A stretch of DNA of 64,000 bases from Pseudomonadota bacterium (lineage in GTDB: Bacteria > Pseudomonadota > Gammaproteobacteria > Steroidobacterales > Woeseiaceae): NCBI GenBank assembly GCA_022572185.1, contig JACZWL010000006.1:32173-96172 (forward strand), in the 5' to 3' direction. A program made the translations under genes and the position numbers. Of this stretch, positions 27,211-36,521 are shown piece by piece; the first letter of the stretch is position 1, and every line of letters begins with the position of its first letter. The notes beneath the pieces were generated by a model. That model did not search any database. It was not told where the DNA came from and saw nothing but the letters and a program-made list of their open reading frames with translations.

Positions 27211-28269
27211 GTGGAATTCCAGCGTCACGACGCGCCGTTCTTCACGCCGAGAACAGACGTTGCCTCGATCATGCGTCAGGTCCTTTACGCACTGATTCCG
27301 GCAGTGCTCGCTCATGTCTGGTTTTTTGGTCCGGGAATCCTGTTCAATCTCATCATCGCGGCGCTGTTTTGCCTGGCTGGCGAGGCCGCGATGATGAAAA
27401 TCCGGCGTCGGCCGGTGCAAGCGGCGCTGGCGGACTACAGCGCCATGGTGACCGCCGCGATTATCGCCTTCGCTTTACCGTCTCTGACACCGTGGTGGGT
27501 CACAGCCACGGCGTCACTGTTCGGCATAGTCGTCGCCAAACACCTGTACGGCGGACTCGGATTCAACGTTTTCAATCCGGCCATGGCAGGCTATGTGGTG
27601 GTACTTATTGCTTTTCCCATGGACCTGAATCTCTGGACCGCCCCGCGCATGGGCGATATCGATTATCAGTATCCAACGCTGCTCGAAACCATTCGATACA
27701 CACTGACGGGTGTCTTGCCTTCCGACCTGGGATTCGACGCCGTAAGCCGCGCGACACCGCTGGACCAGGTCAAGTCCGGTCTGAGCAACATGAGAACCTT
27801 TGACGAAATCCACAATAACCCGATGATGGGACATTTCGGCGGCCGCGGCTGGGAGTGGGTTTCGAATTTCGTCGCACTCGGTGGCATCTGGCTGTTGCTG
27901 AAGAAAATCATTCGCTGGCAGATTCCGTTGGGCGTACTGGCAGGTCTGTTGATTCCGTCCGGTTTTTTGTATTGGGTCGATGCCGGCGTGCATGCGAGCC
28001 CCGGTTTTTACTTGTTTAGCGGCGCCACCATGTTGTGCGCCTTCTTCGTTGCAACCGATCCCGTCTCTGCCGCGACGAGTCCGAAGGGACGGCTGATTTA
28101 CGGCTTCGGCATCGGCTTCATGATTTACGCAGTCCGCCGGTGGGGCAGCTATGCTGACGGGGTCGCGTTCGCTGTGTTGCTCATGAATTTGGCAACGCCG
28201 GCGATCGATTACCTGACCAGGCCGCGAATTGTCGGTCACAGGAAGTTAGAGAAGTGGCGTCAGGAATGA
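27211..28269 (+). CDS. rsxD: Ion-translocating oxidoreductase subunit RsxD
   Basis: A 352-residue membrane subunit. The start is GTG 27211 (VEFQRHDAPFFTP), 4 bp after the rsxC stop; upstream in-frame Mets lie inside rsxC. It shows about nine hydrophobic helices. The covalent FMN-attachment motif of RnfD/NqrB is probably SRATPLD (Thr), and FNPAMAGY is another family block. Its end overlaps the rsxG start by 16 bp. Confidence 0.94.
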   Translation: MEFQRHDAPFFTPRTDVASIMRQVLYALIPAVLAHVWFFGPGILFNLIIAALFCLAGEAAMMKIRRRPVQAALADYSAMVTAAIIAFALPSLTPWWVTATASLFGIVVAKHLYGGLGFNVFNPAMAGYVVVLIAFPMDLNLWTAPRMGDIDYQYPTLLETIRYTLTGVLPSDLGFDAVSRATPLDQVKSGLSNMRTFDEIHNNPMMGHFGGRGWEWVSNFVALGGIWLLLKKIIRWQIPLGVLAGLLIPSGFLYWVDAGVHASPGFYLFSGATMLCAFFVATDPVSAATSPKGRLIYGFGIGFMIYAVRRWGSYADGVAFAVLLMNLATPAIDYLTRPRIVGHRKLEKWRQE

Positions 28270-28934
28270 CCAGCGGGGCAGATGACAACAGCACGCAAGC
28301 GCCGATCTGGAGCAGCGGAGTCATCCTTGCCGTGATCGCCGCGGTTTGTACCACGCTGGTCGCTCTGACCTACAGTCTCACCGAAGCCCGCATTGCCGCG
28401 AATGATCGGGCCTGGCTGGAACAAAGCCTGCAGCCGGCGCTCACCGGAGTCGTCTACGACAACAATTTGCTGGGATCCACGCTGGTGATTCCTCTGCCGC
28501 ATGAACTGCCCGGCAACGAGCCGATACTGGTCTATCGGGCGCTCCTTGGGAACACGCCTGTTGCCGCGTTGTTTGTTGTCTCGGCCCTCGATGGTTTCTC
28601 GGGGCCGATCAAGCTACTGATCGGAATCGATGACACCGGTGCTATTACGGCGGTACGAGTACTGAAGCACCGGGAAACACCGGGTCTTGGAGACTTTATC
28701 GATTCATCAAAATCTGACTGGATAGACCAGTTCGAACAAAAATCCCTGTCCGCACCCGATCGCGCCCTTTGGGCGCTGCGACGCGATGGCGGCAAGCTTG
28801 ATCAGGTTACGGGGGCATCGATTACGTCGCGAGCCGTCGTCAAAGCCGTCAAAGAGACATTGTTATACTTCGAGGCCAATCGCGAGACCGTATTTGCCAT
28901 GCATAACAGCGACACCACGGACGCAGCAGAATGA
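28254..28934 (+). CDS. rsxG: Ion-translocating oxidoreductase subunit RsxG
   Basis: A 226-residue periplasm-facing subunit with one N-terminal transmembrane helix (about residues 22-42). The flavinylation motif is TGASITSRAVV, whose Thr carries covalent FMN in RnfG/NqrC. HRETPGLGDFID is the other conserved block. It starts at GTG 28254, or at ATG 28266; both lie in the overlap with rsxD. The stop overlaps the rsxE ATG (ATGA). Confidence 0.93.
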   Translation: MASGMTSGADDNSTQAPIWSSGVILAVIAAVCTTLVALTYSLTEARIAANDRAWLEQSLQPALTGVVYDNNLLGSTLVIPLPHELPGNEPILVYRALLGNTPVAALFVVSALDGFSGPIKLLIGIDDTGAITAVRVLKHRETPGLGDFIDSSKSDWIDQFEQKSLSAPDRALWALRRDGGKLDQVTGASITSRAVVKAVKETLLYFEANRETVFAMHNSDTTDAAE

Positions 28935-29593
28935 GCGCGACCCGCAAGCCAATGGCGGCACTACGCAAAGCCCTCTGGGATGAGAACCCGGGCCTGGTCG
29001 CTTTACTCGGACTTTGCCCGCTGCTGGCTGTGACTTCGACCTTTGTGAACGGCCTCGGCCTCGGCATAGCGACCATATTGGTATTGACCTGTTCAAACAT
29101 GCTCGTGTCGGCCAGCCGGAAATGGCTTCGCCCGGAAATCCGCATACCGATCTACGTTTTGATCATCGCGTCGCTCGTTACTTGTGTCGAACTTCTGTTC
29201 AGCGCCTACTTTCCGGCGCTTGACCGTTCACTCGGCATTTTTATCCCACTGATCGTGACGAACTGCGCAATCATTGCCCGCGCCGAGATCTTTGCATCAA
29301 AAAACCCGGTTACACCTTCCATTATCGACGGCATTGGCATGGGCGCCGGGTTCGCCTTGTTGCTTTGTACGATCGGCGCCTTCAGGGAACTCGTTGGCCA
29401 GGGCACCATTTTGTCACGACTCGATATGTTCATCGGTGGCGACCCGATCGCCGGGTTTTTGGTCTTCGACAGCGGCTTCCTGCTGGCCATATTGCCGCCC
29501 GGTGCATTCTTCAGCCTCGCCCTCGCAGTCGCAGCCAAAAACACCATCGACAGACGCCGCAAGCGCGCCGCCGGCTTCCGCCTGTCCATCTGA
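28931..29593 (+). CDS. rsxE: Ion-translocating oxidoreductase subunit RsxE
   Basis: A 220-residue six-helix membrane subunit, paralogous to RsxA. The N-terminus ALWDENPGLVALLGLCPLLAVT and FIPLIVTNCAIIARAE are diagnostic. It ends the Rsx complex block and is followed 18 bp later by nth, the same order as in Escherichia coli. Confidence 0.95.
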   Translation: MSATRKPMAALRKALWDENPGLVALLGLCPLLAVTSTFVNGLGLGIATILVLTCSNMLVSASRKWLRPEIRIPIYVLIIASLVTCVELLFSAYFPALDRSLGIFIPLIVTNCAIIARAEIFASKNPVTPSIIDGIGMGAGFALLLCTIGAFRELVGQGTILSRLDMFIGGDPIAGFLVFDSGFLLAILPPGAFFSLALAVAAKNTIDRRRKRAAGFRLSI

Positions 29594-29611
29594 CGTCGAT
29601 ATCAGCATCCC

Positions 29612-30265
29612 GTGAACAGGGAAAAGCGGATAGAAATATACAGCCGGCTGCGGGAGAACGACCCCGATCCCGACACGGAGCTGAAATATGCAAGCCCGTT
29701 CGAGTTACTCGTGGCCGTCATTCTGTCGGCGCAGGCGACAGACGTTGGCGTCAACAAAGCAACAAAAATTCTTTTCCCGGTAGCCAACACGCCGCAGGCA
29801 ATATTCGACCTCGGCGTGGCCGGACTGCGACATTATATAAAGAGTATTGGCCTGTACAACAGCAAGGCCAAAAATATTATCGAGTCCTGCCGAATTATCC
29901 TTGAGAAACACGACGGCGAAGTCCCCGCAACGCGTGCGGGACTGGAAGCCTTGCCCGGCGTCGGACGAAAGACAGCCAGTGTTGTTCTTAACACGGCATT
30001 CGGCGAACCGACCATAGCGGTCGACACACATATTTTTCGCGTAGCGAACCGCACCGGACTCGCACATGGGAAAACGCCGCTTGAAGTTGAAAAACGCCTG
30101 ACGAAACTAACGCCGGAGGAATTTCGTCAAAATGCACACCACTGGCTGATTCTTCACGGCCGGTACATCTGCAAAGCACGAAAACCGAATTGTAACGAGT
30201 GCCTGATCGCCGACCTTTGCGAGTACCGGAAGAAAGAGCTGCCGGACAGGAAGGTCGCGAAATGA
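29612..30265 (+). CDS. nth: Endonuclease III
   Basis: A 217-residue bifunctional DNA glycosylase/AP lyase that removes oxidised pyrimidines. The helix-hairpin-helix is LPGVGRKTASVVL with the catalytic Lys, the catalytic Asp is in VDTHIFRV, and the C-terminal 4Fe-4S motif is CKARKPNCNECLIADLC. It starts with GTG 29612. Its stop overlaps the next gene (ATGA). Confidence 0.96.
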   Translation: MNREKRIEIYSRLRENDPDPDTELKYASPFELLVAVILSAQATDVGVNKATKILFPVANTPQAIFDLGVAGLRHYIKSIGLYNSKAKNIIESCRIILEKHDGEVPATRAGLEALPGVGRKTASVVLNTAFGEPTIAVDTHIFRVANRTGLAHGKTPLEVEKRLTKLTPEEFRQNAHHWLILHGRYICKARKPNCNECLIADLCEYRKKELPDRKVAK

Positions 30266-30684
30266 TATTCGGGCAGGACAGGCAGGAATTACGGCAGATG
30301 TACGCCGATGCCTGGCGCAAAGCGCAAGCTGCTGAAGTACTGTCTCCGCTGGAAGCCCAGATCGCCCAGGTCATCGAGGATCACCCGGAATACCAGGCCG
30401 CCCTGAGCGACGAGGCCCGCGAGGCATCGTTCACGCCAGAGGCCGGCAAAACCAACCCGTTCTTGCATATGGGCCTGCACCTGGCCGTCCGGGACCAGGT
30501 CGCGACGGACAGGCCTCCTGGAATTTCGAATATTTTTCAACAACTTGTTAAAAAATACTCGAAAGCCCACGAAGCAGAACACCGGATGCTGGATTGCCTG
30601 GCGGAAACCCTGTGGGAAGCGCAAAATCGAAACGGACCGCCGGATGAACAAAAATACCTCGAGCGGCTGCGAAAAATCACCTGA
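30262..30684 (+). CDS. DUF1841 family protein
   Basis: A 140-residue soluble helical protein. MIFGQDRQELRQMYADAW opens it, and HPEYQAAL, NPFLHMGLHLAVRDQ and the HEAEHRMLDCLAETLWEAQ end follow the DUF1841 pattern. The two histidine-rich blocks might bind metal, but this is speculation. It is translationally coupled to nth, as in many proteobacteria. Function is unknown. Confidence 0.85.
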   Translation: MIFGQDRQELRQMYADAWRKAQAAEVLSPLEAQIAQVIEDHPEYQAALSDEAREASFTPEAGKTNPFLHMGLHLAVRDQVATDRPPGISNIFQQLVKKYSKAHEAEHRMLDCLAETLWEAQNRNGPPDEQKYLERLRKIT

Positions 30685-30774
30685 AAGCACCGATATGCGA
30701 TTTGTAATAACTGCAGGGGACTGCAGGTCTTAATCAACGACTCGACCTAGGAGTTCGTCCTGACGGGCGATCAA

Positions 30775-31638
30775 ATGACAAAAGCAGAGCGACAATACCC
30801 CGTTGCAGGCGCCGGGCTGGGCTTGAGGCGTGGCCTCATTGACAAGTTGCTGGCGGATCCGCCTGACGACATCGACTTCATGGAAGTGGCGCCAGAGAAC
30901 TGGATCAACGTAGGCGGCAAGCTGGGCGAGAAATTCCGCTTCTTCACGGAACGCTATCCTGTTCTCATTCATGGCCTGTCCTTGAGCATTGGCTCCCCCG
31001 CTCCCCTCAATGAATCGCTGCTCCGTGACATCAAGGCGTTCATGGGCGCACACGATATCCCCTTTTATTCGGAACACCTGAGCTATTGCAGCGACGATGG
31101 TCAGTTATACGACCTGATGCCGATACCGTTTACAGACGATGCCGTTCGCTATGTTGCCGACAGAATACGCCGCGCCCAGGACATTCTCGAGACACGCATG
31201 GCCATCGAAAACGTATCGTACTACGCCCCGAGTGATACATCTCTGAGTGAAATTGACTTTATCACGGCCGTACTGGAAGAGGCTGACTGCGACCTGCTGC
31301 TGGACATCAACAATATTGTCGTCAACAGCATCAACCACAAGTACGACGCAAAAGAGTTCATGCTGGCGATGCCGAAGGAAAGGCTCAGCTACTTTCACCT
31401 GGCCGGTCATTACGTGGAAGCCGAAGACCTGCGCATAGATACGCACGGCCAGGCAGTTTGCGACGCGGCCTGGCAATTGCTGGCCGACGCGTATGAACAT
31501 TTCGGCCCGGTACCGACCCTGCTCGAGAGGGATTTCAACTTTCCACCCATTGAAGATTTGCTGACCGAAGTGCGGCGAATCAAGGCAATGCAGGAAGAGA
31601 CCGCGGCTGCCCCGCTTGCGGAGTCGGCCGGTGGCTGA
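30775..31638 (+). CDS. MNIO family (DUF692) multinuclear iron oxidase
   Basis: A 287-residue TIM-barrel metalloenzyme of the DUF692/UPF0276 family. Its members modify cysteines in small precursor peptides (for example MbnB, and the HvfB/BufB type). Expected metal-binding blocks are present: VAPENWINVGG, HGLSLSIGS, YSEHLSYC, IENVSYYAP, LLDINNIVVNS, HLAGHY and RDFNFPP. The following DUF2063 and DoxX genes make this an Hvf/bufferin-like operon. No DUF2282 or other Cys-rich precursor gene is visible on either side. CTGCAG-GGGA-CTGCAG (30711-30726) lies upstream. Confidence 0.9.
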   Translation: MTKAERQYPVAGAGLGLRRGLIDKLLADPPDDIDFMEVAPENWINVGGKLGEKFRFFTERYPVLIHGLSLSIGSPAPLNESLLRDIKAFMGAHDIPFYSEHLSYCSDDGQLYDLMPIPFTDDAVRYVADRIRRAQDILETRMAIENVSYYAPSDTSLSEIDFITAVLEEADCDLLLDINNIVVNSINHKYDAKEFMLAMPKERLSYFHLAGHYVEAEDLRIDTHGQAVCDAAWQLLADAYEHFGPVPTLLERDFNFPPIEDLLTEVRRIKAMQEETAAAPLAESAGG

Positions 31639-32401
31639 TCTGCCCGAATTTCAGCGCAAGCAATACGAGTTCGCGGCTCATATTCGCGACCCCGAGAAAA
31701 ACGCTGCGCCCCCCGGCATCGAAGACCGGCGCATGGCGATCTATCGGGATCTGTTCTTCAACAATCTTCAGAATCTTCTTGGCAGCACTTTCCCGGTGCT
31801 GAAGAAACTCAGCGGGAAGGAGCGTTGGCACGGCCTCATTCGGGAGTTCATGGCCCATCATCAGGCACAGACCCCTTACTTCCTGGAAATCCCCAAGGAG
31901 TTTCTGGCGTTTCTGGAGCACGAACACGCGCCGCAAGCGGATGATTTTCCGTTTCTCCTGGAGCTTGCGCATTACGAGTGGGTCGAACTGGCGTTATCGG
32001 TGTCTGCGGACAGCAACGACATGACAGGGATTGATCCGGAGGGCGACCTGCTCGATGGCGTCCCCGTAATCTCCGTCCTCGCCTGGCCGTTGGCGTACCA
32101 GTTTCCTGTACACAGAATATCGAAAGACTTTCAGCCACAGGAGCCCGGTGAGCAGCCGACCTTCCTCGCCATTTACAGGAATCCTGATGATGAGATCAGC
32201 TTCATGGAGCTGAACGCAGTTACGGCCGGCTTACTGGACAAGATTTCGAACAACAGTGAGCAGAAAACAGGACGTGAACTTGTAATCGGCCTGGCCGAAG
32301 AGATTAATTTTGAAGGCGATGCGCTCGTAGAACACGGTGCGAAAGCACTTGCTGAATTGCGAGCCGCAGACATTTTGCTTGGCACGCGGAGAAAAACATG
32401 A
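31631..32401 (+). CDS. DUF2063 (HvfC/BufC-like) partner protein
   Basis: A 256-residue protein. GTG 31631 (VADLPEFQRKQYEFAAHIRD) overlaps the MNIO stop by 8 bp. Its N-terminal putative DNA-binding-like domain DUF2063 reads RRMAIYRDLFFNNLQNLLGSTFPVLKKLSG, and ETPYFLEIPKEFL-like text and the C-terminal winged region complete the family. In related operons it is the RiPP-recognition partner of the MNIO enzyme. A TTG start at 31616 is possible but has no support. Confidence 0.85.
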   Translation: MADLPEFQRKQYEFAAHIRDPEKNAAPPGIEDRRMAIYRDLFFNNLQNLLGSTFPVLKKLSGKERWHGLIREFMAHHQAQTPYFLEIPKEFLAFLEHEHAPQADDFPFLLELAHYEWVELALSVSADSNDMTGIDPEGDLLDGVPVISVLAWPLAYQFPVHRISKDFQPQEPGEQPTFLAIYRNPDDEISFMELNAVTAGLLDKISNNSEQKTGRELVIGLAEEINFEGDALVEHGAKALAELRAADILLGTRRKT

Positions 32402-32994
32402 TGAAAATCCTGGCCCGGCTGCAAGGCTGGCTTGATCTGACACGCAAGGTGGATTTCCTCGGGCCACTCGCGTTACGCCTTTATCTGGTCCCGGTATTCT
32501 GGGTGGCCGGCACCAACAAACTCGGCGGCATGGACAATGTGATCGCCTGGTTCGGCAATGCGGATTGGGGCCTTGGGCTGCCGTTTCCTGCCTTGATGGC
32601 CTGGCTGGCTGTGAGTACTGAGATTGTCGGTGCAGTGGCCTTGTTATTGGGTCTAGCCACACGCTGGTTTTGCATACCGCTGATGATACAAATGATCGTC
32701 GCTGCAACCAGTGTGCACTGGCACAATGGCTGGCAAGCCGTCGCTGATCCGATGAGCCCGTTCGCAGGCGCCAATATCGAGGGTGCCATGCAGCGCCTGG
32801 ACAAAGCGAAAGACCTGCTGCGCGAACACGGCAATTACGACTGGCTGACCGAGACCGGCAATTTCATCGTCTCCAACAATGGTATCGAATGGGCTGTTAC
32901 TTATTTCATCATGCTGCTTGCTCTGTTCTTCACCGGTGCAGGCAAGCTCAGTCTCGACCACGCAGTATCCAAATATCTGCTAAAACAAGCGTAA
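32398..32994 (+). CDS. DoxX family membrane protein (HvfX-like)
   Basis: A 198-residue membrane protein with four hydrophobic segments. LALRLYLVPVFWVAGTNKL and WLAVSTEIVGAVALLLGLATRW are typical of DoxX proteins. A periplasmic loop (residues about 105-160) is longer than in minimal DoxX. The start overlaps the DUF2063 gene (ATGA), making it the third gene of the operon. HvfX-type proteins accompany copper-related MNIO operons; the role is probably redox or metal handling at the membrane. Confidence 0.85.
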   Translation: MMKILARLQGWLDLTRKVDFLGPLALRLYLVPVFWVAGTNKLGGMDNVIAWFGNADWGLGLPFPALMAWLAVSTEIVGAVALLLGLATRWFCIPLMIQMIVAATSVHWHNGWQAVADPMSPFAGANIEGAMQRLDKAKDLLREHGNYDWLTETGNFIVSNNGIEWAVTYFIMLLALFFTGAGKLSLDHAVSKYLLKQA

Positions 32995-33004
32995 TGTAAT
33001 TCCG

Positions 33005-33035
33005 GAGACAGGGCCGGCTTCGCCGGCCCTGTCTC
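33005..33035 (+). terminator. Strong hairpin after doxX-like gene
   Basis: Perfect 14-bp stem GAGACAGGGCCGGC / GCCGGCCCTGTCTC with a TTC loop, 10 bp after the stop. Only a short run of T follows (AATCTTTG), and the next start is 19 bp away, so readthrough is possible. Confidence 0.75.
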
Positions 33036-33053
33036 AATCTTTGGGGGCAAATC

Positions 33054-34559
33054 ATGAAAGAGTCATTCGTTAGTGCGCTAAACTTCGTACAAGCCTTGTC
33101 GGCGATACTCGTTTTCATCATCGGCATCGGCATCATCGCGGTTGCGGTGATGTACGTCATCGACAGAACACAGACCAGTCACGCCGTACGGCGAAATTTT
33201 CCGGTCGTCGGGCGCTTTCGCTATGCGTTCGAAAATATGGGCGAATATTTCCGGCAATACTTCTTCGCCCAGGACCGTGAAGAGATGCCGTTTAATCGCG
33301 CACAACGATCCTGGGTCTATCGCGCCGCCAAGGGCATCGACAACACAGTTGCCTTCGGCAGTACGCGAGACCTGCGGCCTGTCGGCACCGTAATTTTCGT
33401 CAATTGTCCGTACCCGGTGCTCGAAACAGACATCGCACCGACGTCACCCTACGAAATCGGACCGTATGCGAGGCAGCCGTACGTCGCGAAGTCGATTTTC
33501 AACGTGTCAGCAATGAGCTTCGGCGCCATATCGAAACCCGCGGTGCTCGCACTCTCCAATGGGTCCCGGATGGCCGGCAACTGGTTGAACACCGGTGAAG
33601 GTGGCCTGTCGCCTTATCACCTCGAAGGTGGCGCAGATATCGTTTTTCAAATGGGCACTGCCAAGTACGGCGTCCGTGACGACGAGGGAAATCTAAGCGA
33701 CGAAAAACTGAAGGAAGTCGCGTCACACGACCAGATGAAGATGATCGAGATCAAGCTCAGCCAGGGCGCCAAACCGGGTAAGGGCGGCATTCTGCCCGGC
33801 GCCAAGGTCACCGCAGAAATCGCCAAGATCCGCGGTATCCCGGAAGGTGAAGATTCGATCAGCCCGAATCGCCATCCCGACATTGATTCCGCCGAGGACC
33901 TCCTCGACATGATCAATCACATTCGGGACATCACCGGTAAACCGGTCGGCTTCAAGACAGTGATCGGCGCATACGGCTGGCTCGACGAGTTATTCGAGCT
34001 CGTTCACAAGCGTGGCATTGAGAGCGCACCCGATTTTATTACTGTGGACAGTGGCGACGGTGGCACCGGCGCTGCACCGATGAGCCTGATGGACAGCGTC
34101 GGACTGCCGATCAGGGAAAGCCTGCCGCTCGTCGTCGATATGATCAATCGGCATGGCCTCGACGAGCGCATTCATGTCATCGCAAGTGGCAAGTTGATTA
34201 CTCCGATGGAGGCTGCCTGGGCGCTGTGCGTCGGCGCAGATTTCATCAACTCGGCGCGCGGCTTCATGTTTGCGCTCGGCTGCATCCAAGCTCTGCAATG
34301 CAACAAGAACACCTGCCCGACTGGCGTTACAACTCACGATAAACGCCTGCAGCGCGGGCTCGTGCCGGAAGACAAGGCCGAGCGCGTGCGCCGATACTCC
34401 GAAAACATGCGCAAGGAAATCGGCATCATCGCGCATTCCTGCGGCGTGACGGAACCTCGTAAACTGAGGCGCTTCCACTGCCGCATTGTGCAGCACGACG
34501 GCCGCTCAGTACCGCTGAATGAGATATACCCGGATGTCGAACCAAGGAAGGTCGCCTAG
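33054..34559 (+). CDS. Membrane-anchored glutamate-synthase-like FMN protein
   Basis: A 501-residue protein with an N-terminal transmembrane segment (about residues 13-37) and the FMN-binding domain of glutamate synthase large subunit. Motifs include NTGEGGLSPYH, KPGKGGILPGAKVT, ITVDSGDGGTGAAP and the CIQALQCNKNTCPTGVTTHD Fe-S-type cysteine loop. It lacks the glutaminase domain, so it is a stand-alone GltB-related oxidoreductase whose substrate is not established. A Fe-S partner subunit is not seen nearby. Confidence 0.9.
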   Translation: MKESFVSALNFVQALSAILVFIIGIGIIAVAVMYVIDRTQTSHAVRRNFPVVGRFRYAFENMGEYFRQYFFAQDREEMPFNRAQRSWVYRAAKGIDNTVAFGSTRDLRPVGTVIFVNCPYPVLETDIAPTSPYEIGPYARQPYVAKSIFNVSAMSFGAISKPAVLALSNGSRMAGNWLNTGEGGLSPYHLEGGADIVFQMGTAKYGVRDDEGNLSDEKLKEVASHDQMKMIEIKLSQGAKPGKGGILPGAKVTAEIAKIRGIPEGEDSISPNRHPDIDSAEDLLDMINHIRDITGKPVGFKTVIGAYGWLDELFELVHKRGIESAPDFITVDSGDGGTGAAPMSLMDSVGLPIRESLPLVVDMINRHGLDERIHVIASGKLITPMEAAWALCVGADFINSARGFMFALGCIQALQCNKNTCPTGVTTHDKRLQRGLVPEDKAERVRRYSENMRKEIGIIAHSCGVTEPRKLRRFHCRIVQHDGRSVPLNEIYPDVEPRKVA

Positions 34560-34651
34560 CAAGCCGCCGAAAAACGGGGTTTTTCACCAGCCTGCCAGGA
34601 GAAGCATTACCGCGTGTGAAAGCGGCCCGCATGAAAAACCAGGGGTCGTTT

Positions 34652-36433
34652 CTAGAACGATTCCTCTGGCAACGCCATCATGGTTTCGCTTCCCGCAATA
34701 GCGGCCTGACGGTATCCGGACGATCGTGAGAGTATATGTTCAGCATAGAAGCGGGCCGTGATCAATTTGGCCTCGAAGAAAGCCGGATCCGGATCTCCAT
34801 CGGCCAGCCTGCGAGTGGCTGCAAGTGCGGCACGCGCCATCTGCCAGCCGCCGATTACCGTACCGGCCAACATCAGAAGGTTGACCGACGCAGCACCCGG
34901 CACATTCTGGTCGTCCGGCGCATTTGCGATTAACCAGTCTGTCGTCGCGGCGAGATCCTCGATGCCGCCGGACAGCGCAGCTCGAATCGTCGCAAGCTCA
35001 TCAGCGCTTGCGAGGTCTTTGTCCAGGGAACGCATCTCCTCGAGCAACTCTTTCATGGCCTTGCCGTCGTCAAGCAGAATCTTCCGACCGACCAGATCGT
35101 TCGCCTGAATACCCGTCGTTCCCTCGTATATCGTCAGTATTCGCGCATCGCGCATATGCTGCGCGGCGCCGGTCTCCTCGACGAAACCCATGCCCCCGTG
35201 AACCTGTACGCCCAACGACGTCAGCTCCTGGGCGACTTCGCTCATCCATCCTTTTACGACCGGGGTGATTAATGCAGCTCTGGCACTTGCCACAGCACGG
35301 TCCTTTTCGTCGGCACCATGATGAACGGTATCGACCATTGCGGCCGTCGTGTACGCGGTTGCACGCATGGCTTCGATGAGTGACTTCATTACCAGTAGCA
35401 TGCGGCGTACGTCCGGGTGATGGATGATCGTGACGCGACCTTTCTCGCCAGGTGCCTCGCCCTGGATTCTTTCTCGTGCGTAGGTCTTGGCCAGTTGATA
35501 CGCTCGTTCACAAATCGCCAGCCCCTGGATACCTACATTGAGCCGGGCATGGTTCATCATCGTGAACATGCCGGCGAGGCCCCTGCTTTCCTCGCCGACG
35601 AGATATCCGATTGCACCGTCTCCATCGCCATAAGTTATGACACAGGTCGGGCTGGCGTGAATGCCGAGTTTGTGCTCGACCGACGTGCAGTAAGCGTCGT
35701 TGCGATCGCCAATGCTGCCGTCGTCGTTTACAAGATACTTCGGCACGAGGAACAGCGATAGCCCTCTCACACCATCCGGCGCGTCCGCTAATCGTGCAAG
35801 CACCAGGTGTATGACGTTTTCCGAAAACTCCTGATCGCCCCAGGTAATAAAAATCTTGGTGCCGGAAATTCTGTAGTGGTTCCCGTCGGGGACCGCTTTA
35901 ACCTTAACCGCTGCCAGATCAGAGCCGGCCTGCGGCTCGGAAAGATCCATCGTGCCAGTCCACGCACCGCTGACCATGCCGGGCAAGTATGTTCGCTTGA
36001 GTTCGTCGCTCGCGTGCGCATCGATAGCTGCAATGGCACCGCTGGTCAACAACGGGCAGAGGGAAAACGCCAGATTCGATGATTGCCACATCTCCATCGT
36101 CGCGGCAGCAACGGTTTCGGGCAGGCCCATGCCGCCGAATTCCGGCGAAGACGGGAGTGACTGCCAGCCACCCGCGACGAATTGCCCATAGGCATCGGCG
36201 AAACTGTCGGGGACGATCACAGTTTTGTTTTCGACCCGGCAACCTTCCTGGTCACCGGGCATATTCAAGGGGCCCAAGACTTCTCGTGAAAACCGGGCCG
36301 CCTCCTCGAGTACCTGATCGACGACATCGTCGCTGATGTCCGCAAAACCCGGCATCTGCAGAATTCGATCGAGACCCGCCAGGTCGCGAAGCACGAATTG
36401 CATATCTTTCAGCGGGGCGTTGTACTCACTCAT
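34652..36433 (-). CDS. Acyl-CoA dehydrogenase (long form)
   Basis: A 593-residue FAD-dependent acyl-CoA dehydrogenase of the long form, with an extra N-terminal helix domain and an acyl-CoA dehydrogenase C-terminal domain. GTMDLSEPQAGSDLAAVKVKA and KIFITWGDQE are the FAD/substrate segments. QVHGGMGFVEETGAAQHMRDARI carries the catalytic-base region, and LTIYEGTTGIQANDLVGRK follows. It would oxidise acyl-CoA in beta-oxidation or a related catabolic pathway. It lies 88 bp from the lpdA stop on the same strand and may read through from the pdh operon. Confidence 0.92.
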   Translation of the reverse strand: MSEYNAPLKDMQFVLRDLAGLDRILQMPGFADISDDVVDQVLEEAARFSREVLGPLNMPGDQEGCRVENKTVIVPDSFADAYGQFVAGGWQSLPSSPEFGGMGLPETVAAATMEMWQSSNLAFSLCPLLTSGAIAAIDAHASDELKRTYLPGMVSGAWTGTMDLSEPQAGSDLAAVKVKAVPDGNHYRISGTKIFITWGDQEFSENVIHLVLARLADAPDGVRGLSLFLVPKYLVNDDGSIGDRNDAYCTSVEHKLGIHASPTCVITYGDGDGAIGYLVGEESRGLAGMFTMMNHARLNVGIQGLAICERAYQLAKTYARERIQGEAPGEKGRVTIIHHPDVRRMLLVMKSLIEAMRATAYTTAAMVDTVHHGADEKDRAVASARAALITPVVKGWMSEVAQELTSLGVQVHGGMGFVEETGAAQHMRDARILTIYEGTTGIQANDLVGRKILLDDGKAMKELLEEMRSLDKDLASADELATIRAALSGGIEDLAATTDWLIANAPDDQNVPGAASVNLLMLAGTVIGGWQMARAALAATRRLADGDPDPAFFEAKLITARFYAEHILSRSSGYRQAAIAGSETMMALPEESF

Positions 36434-36521
36434 GAAGAATCTTGACTCTGACTTTTAGGCGCATCGGCAAGCTGTCACTCTCCAGACTGTTATTCAATAC
36501 TTGATTCGAGGTAGCAAGCTG

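Noticed and set aside
32995..33053. Search for a precursor peptide after the DoxX gene
   Set aside because: The interval is only 59 bp and is filled by a perfect terminator hairpin.
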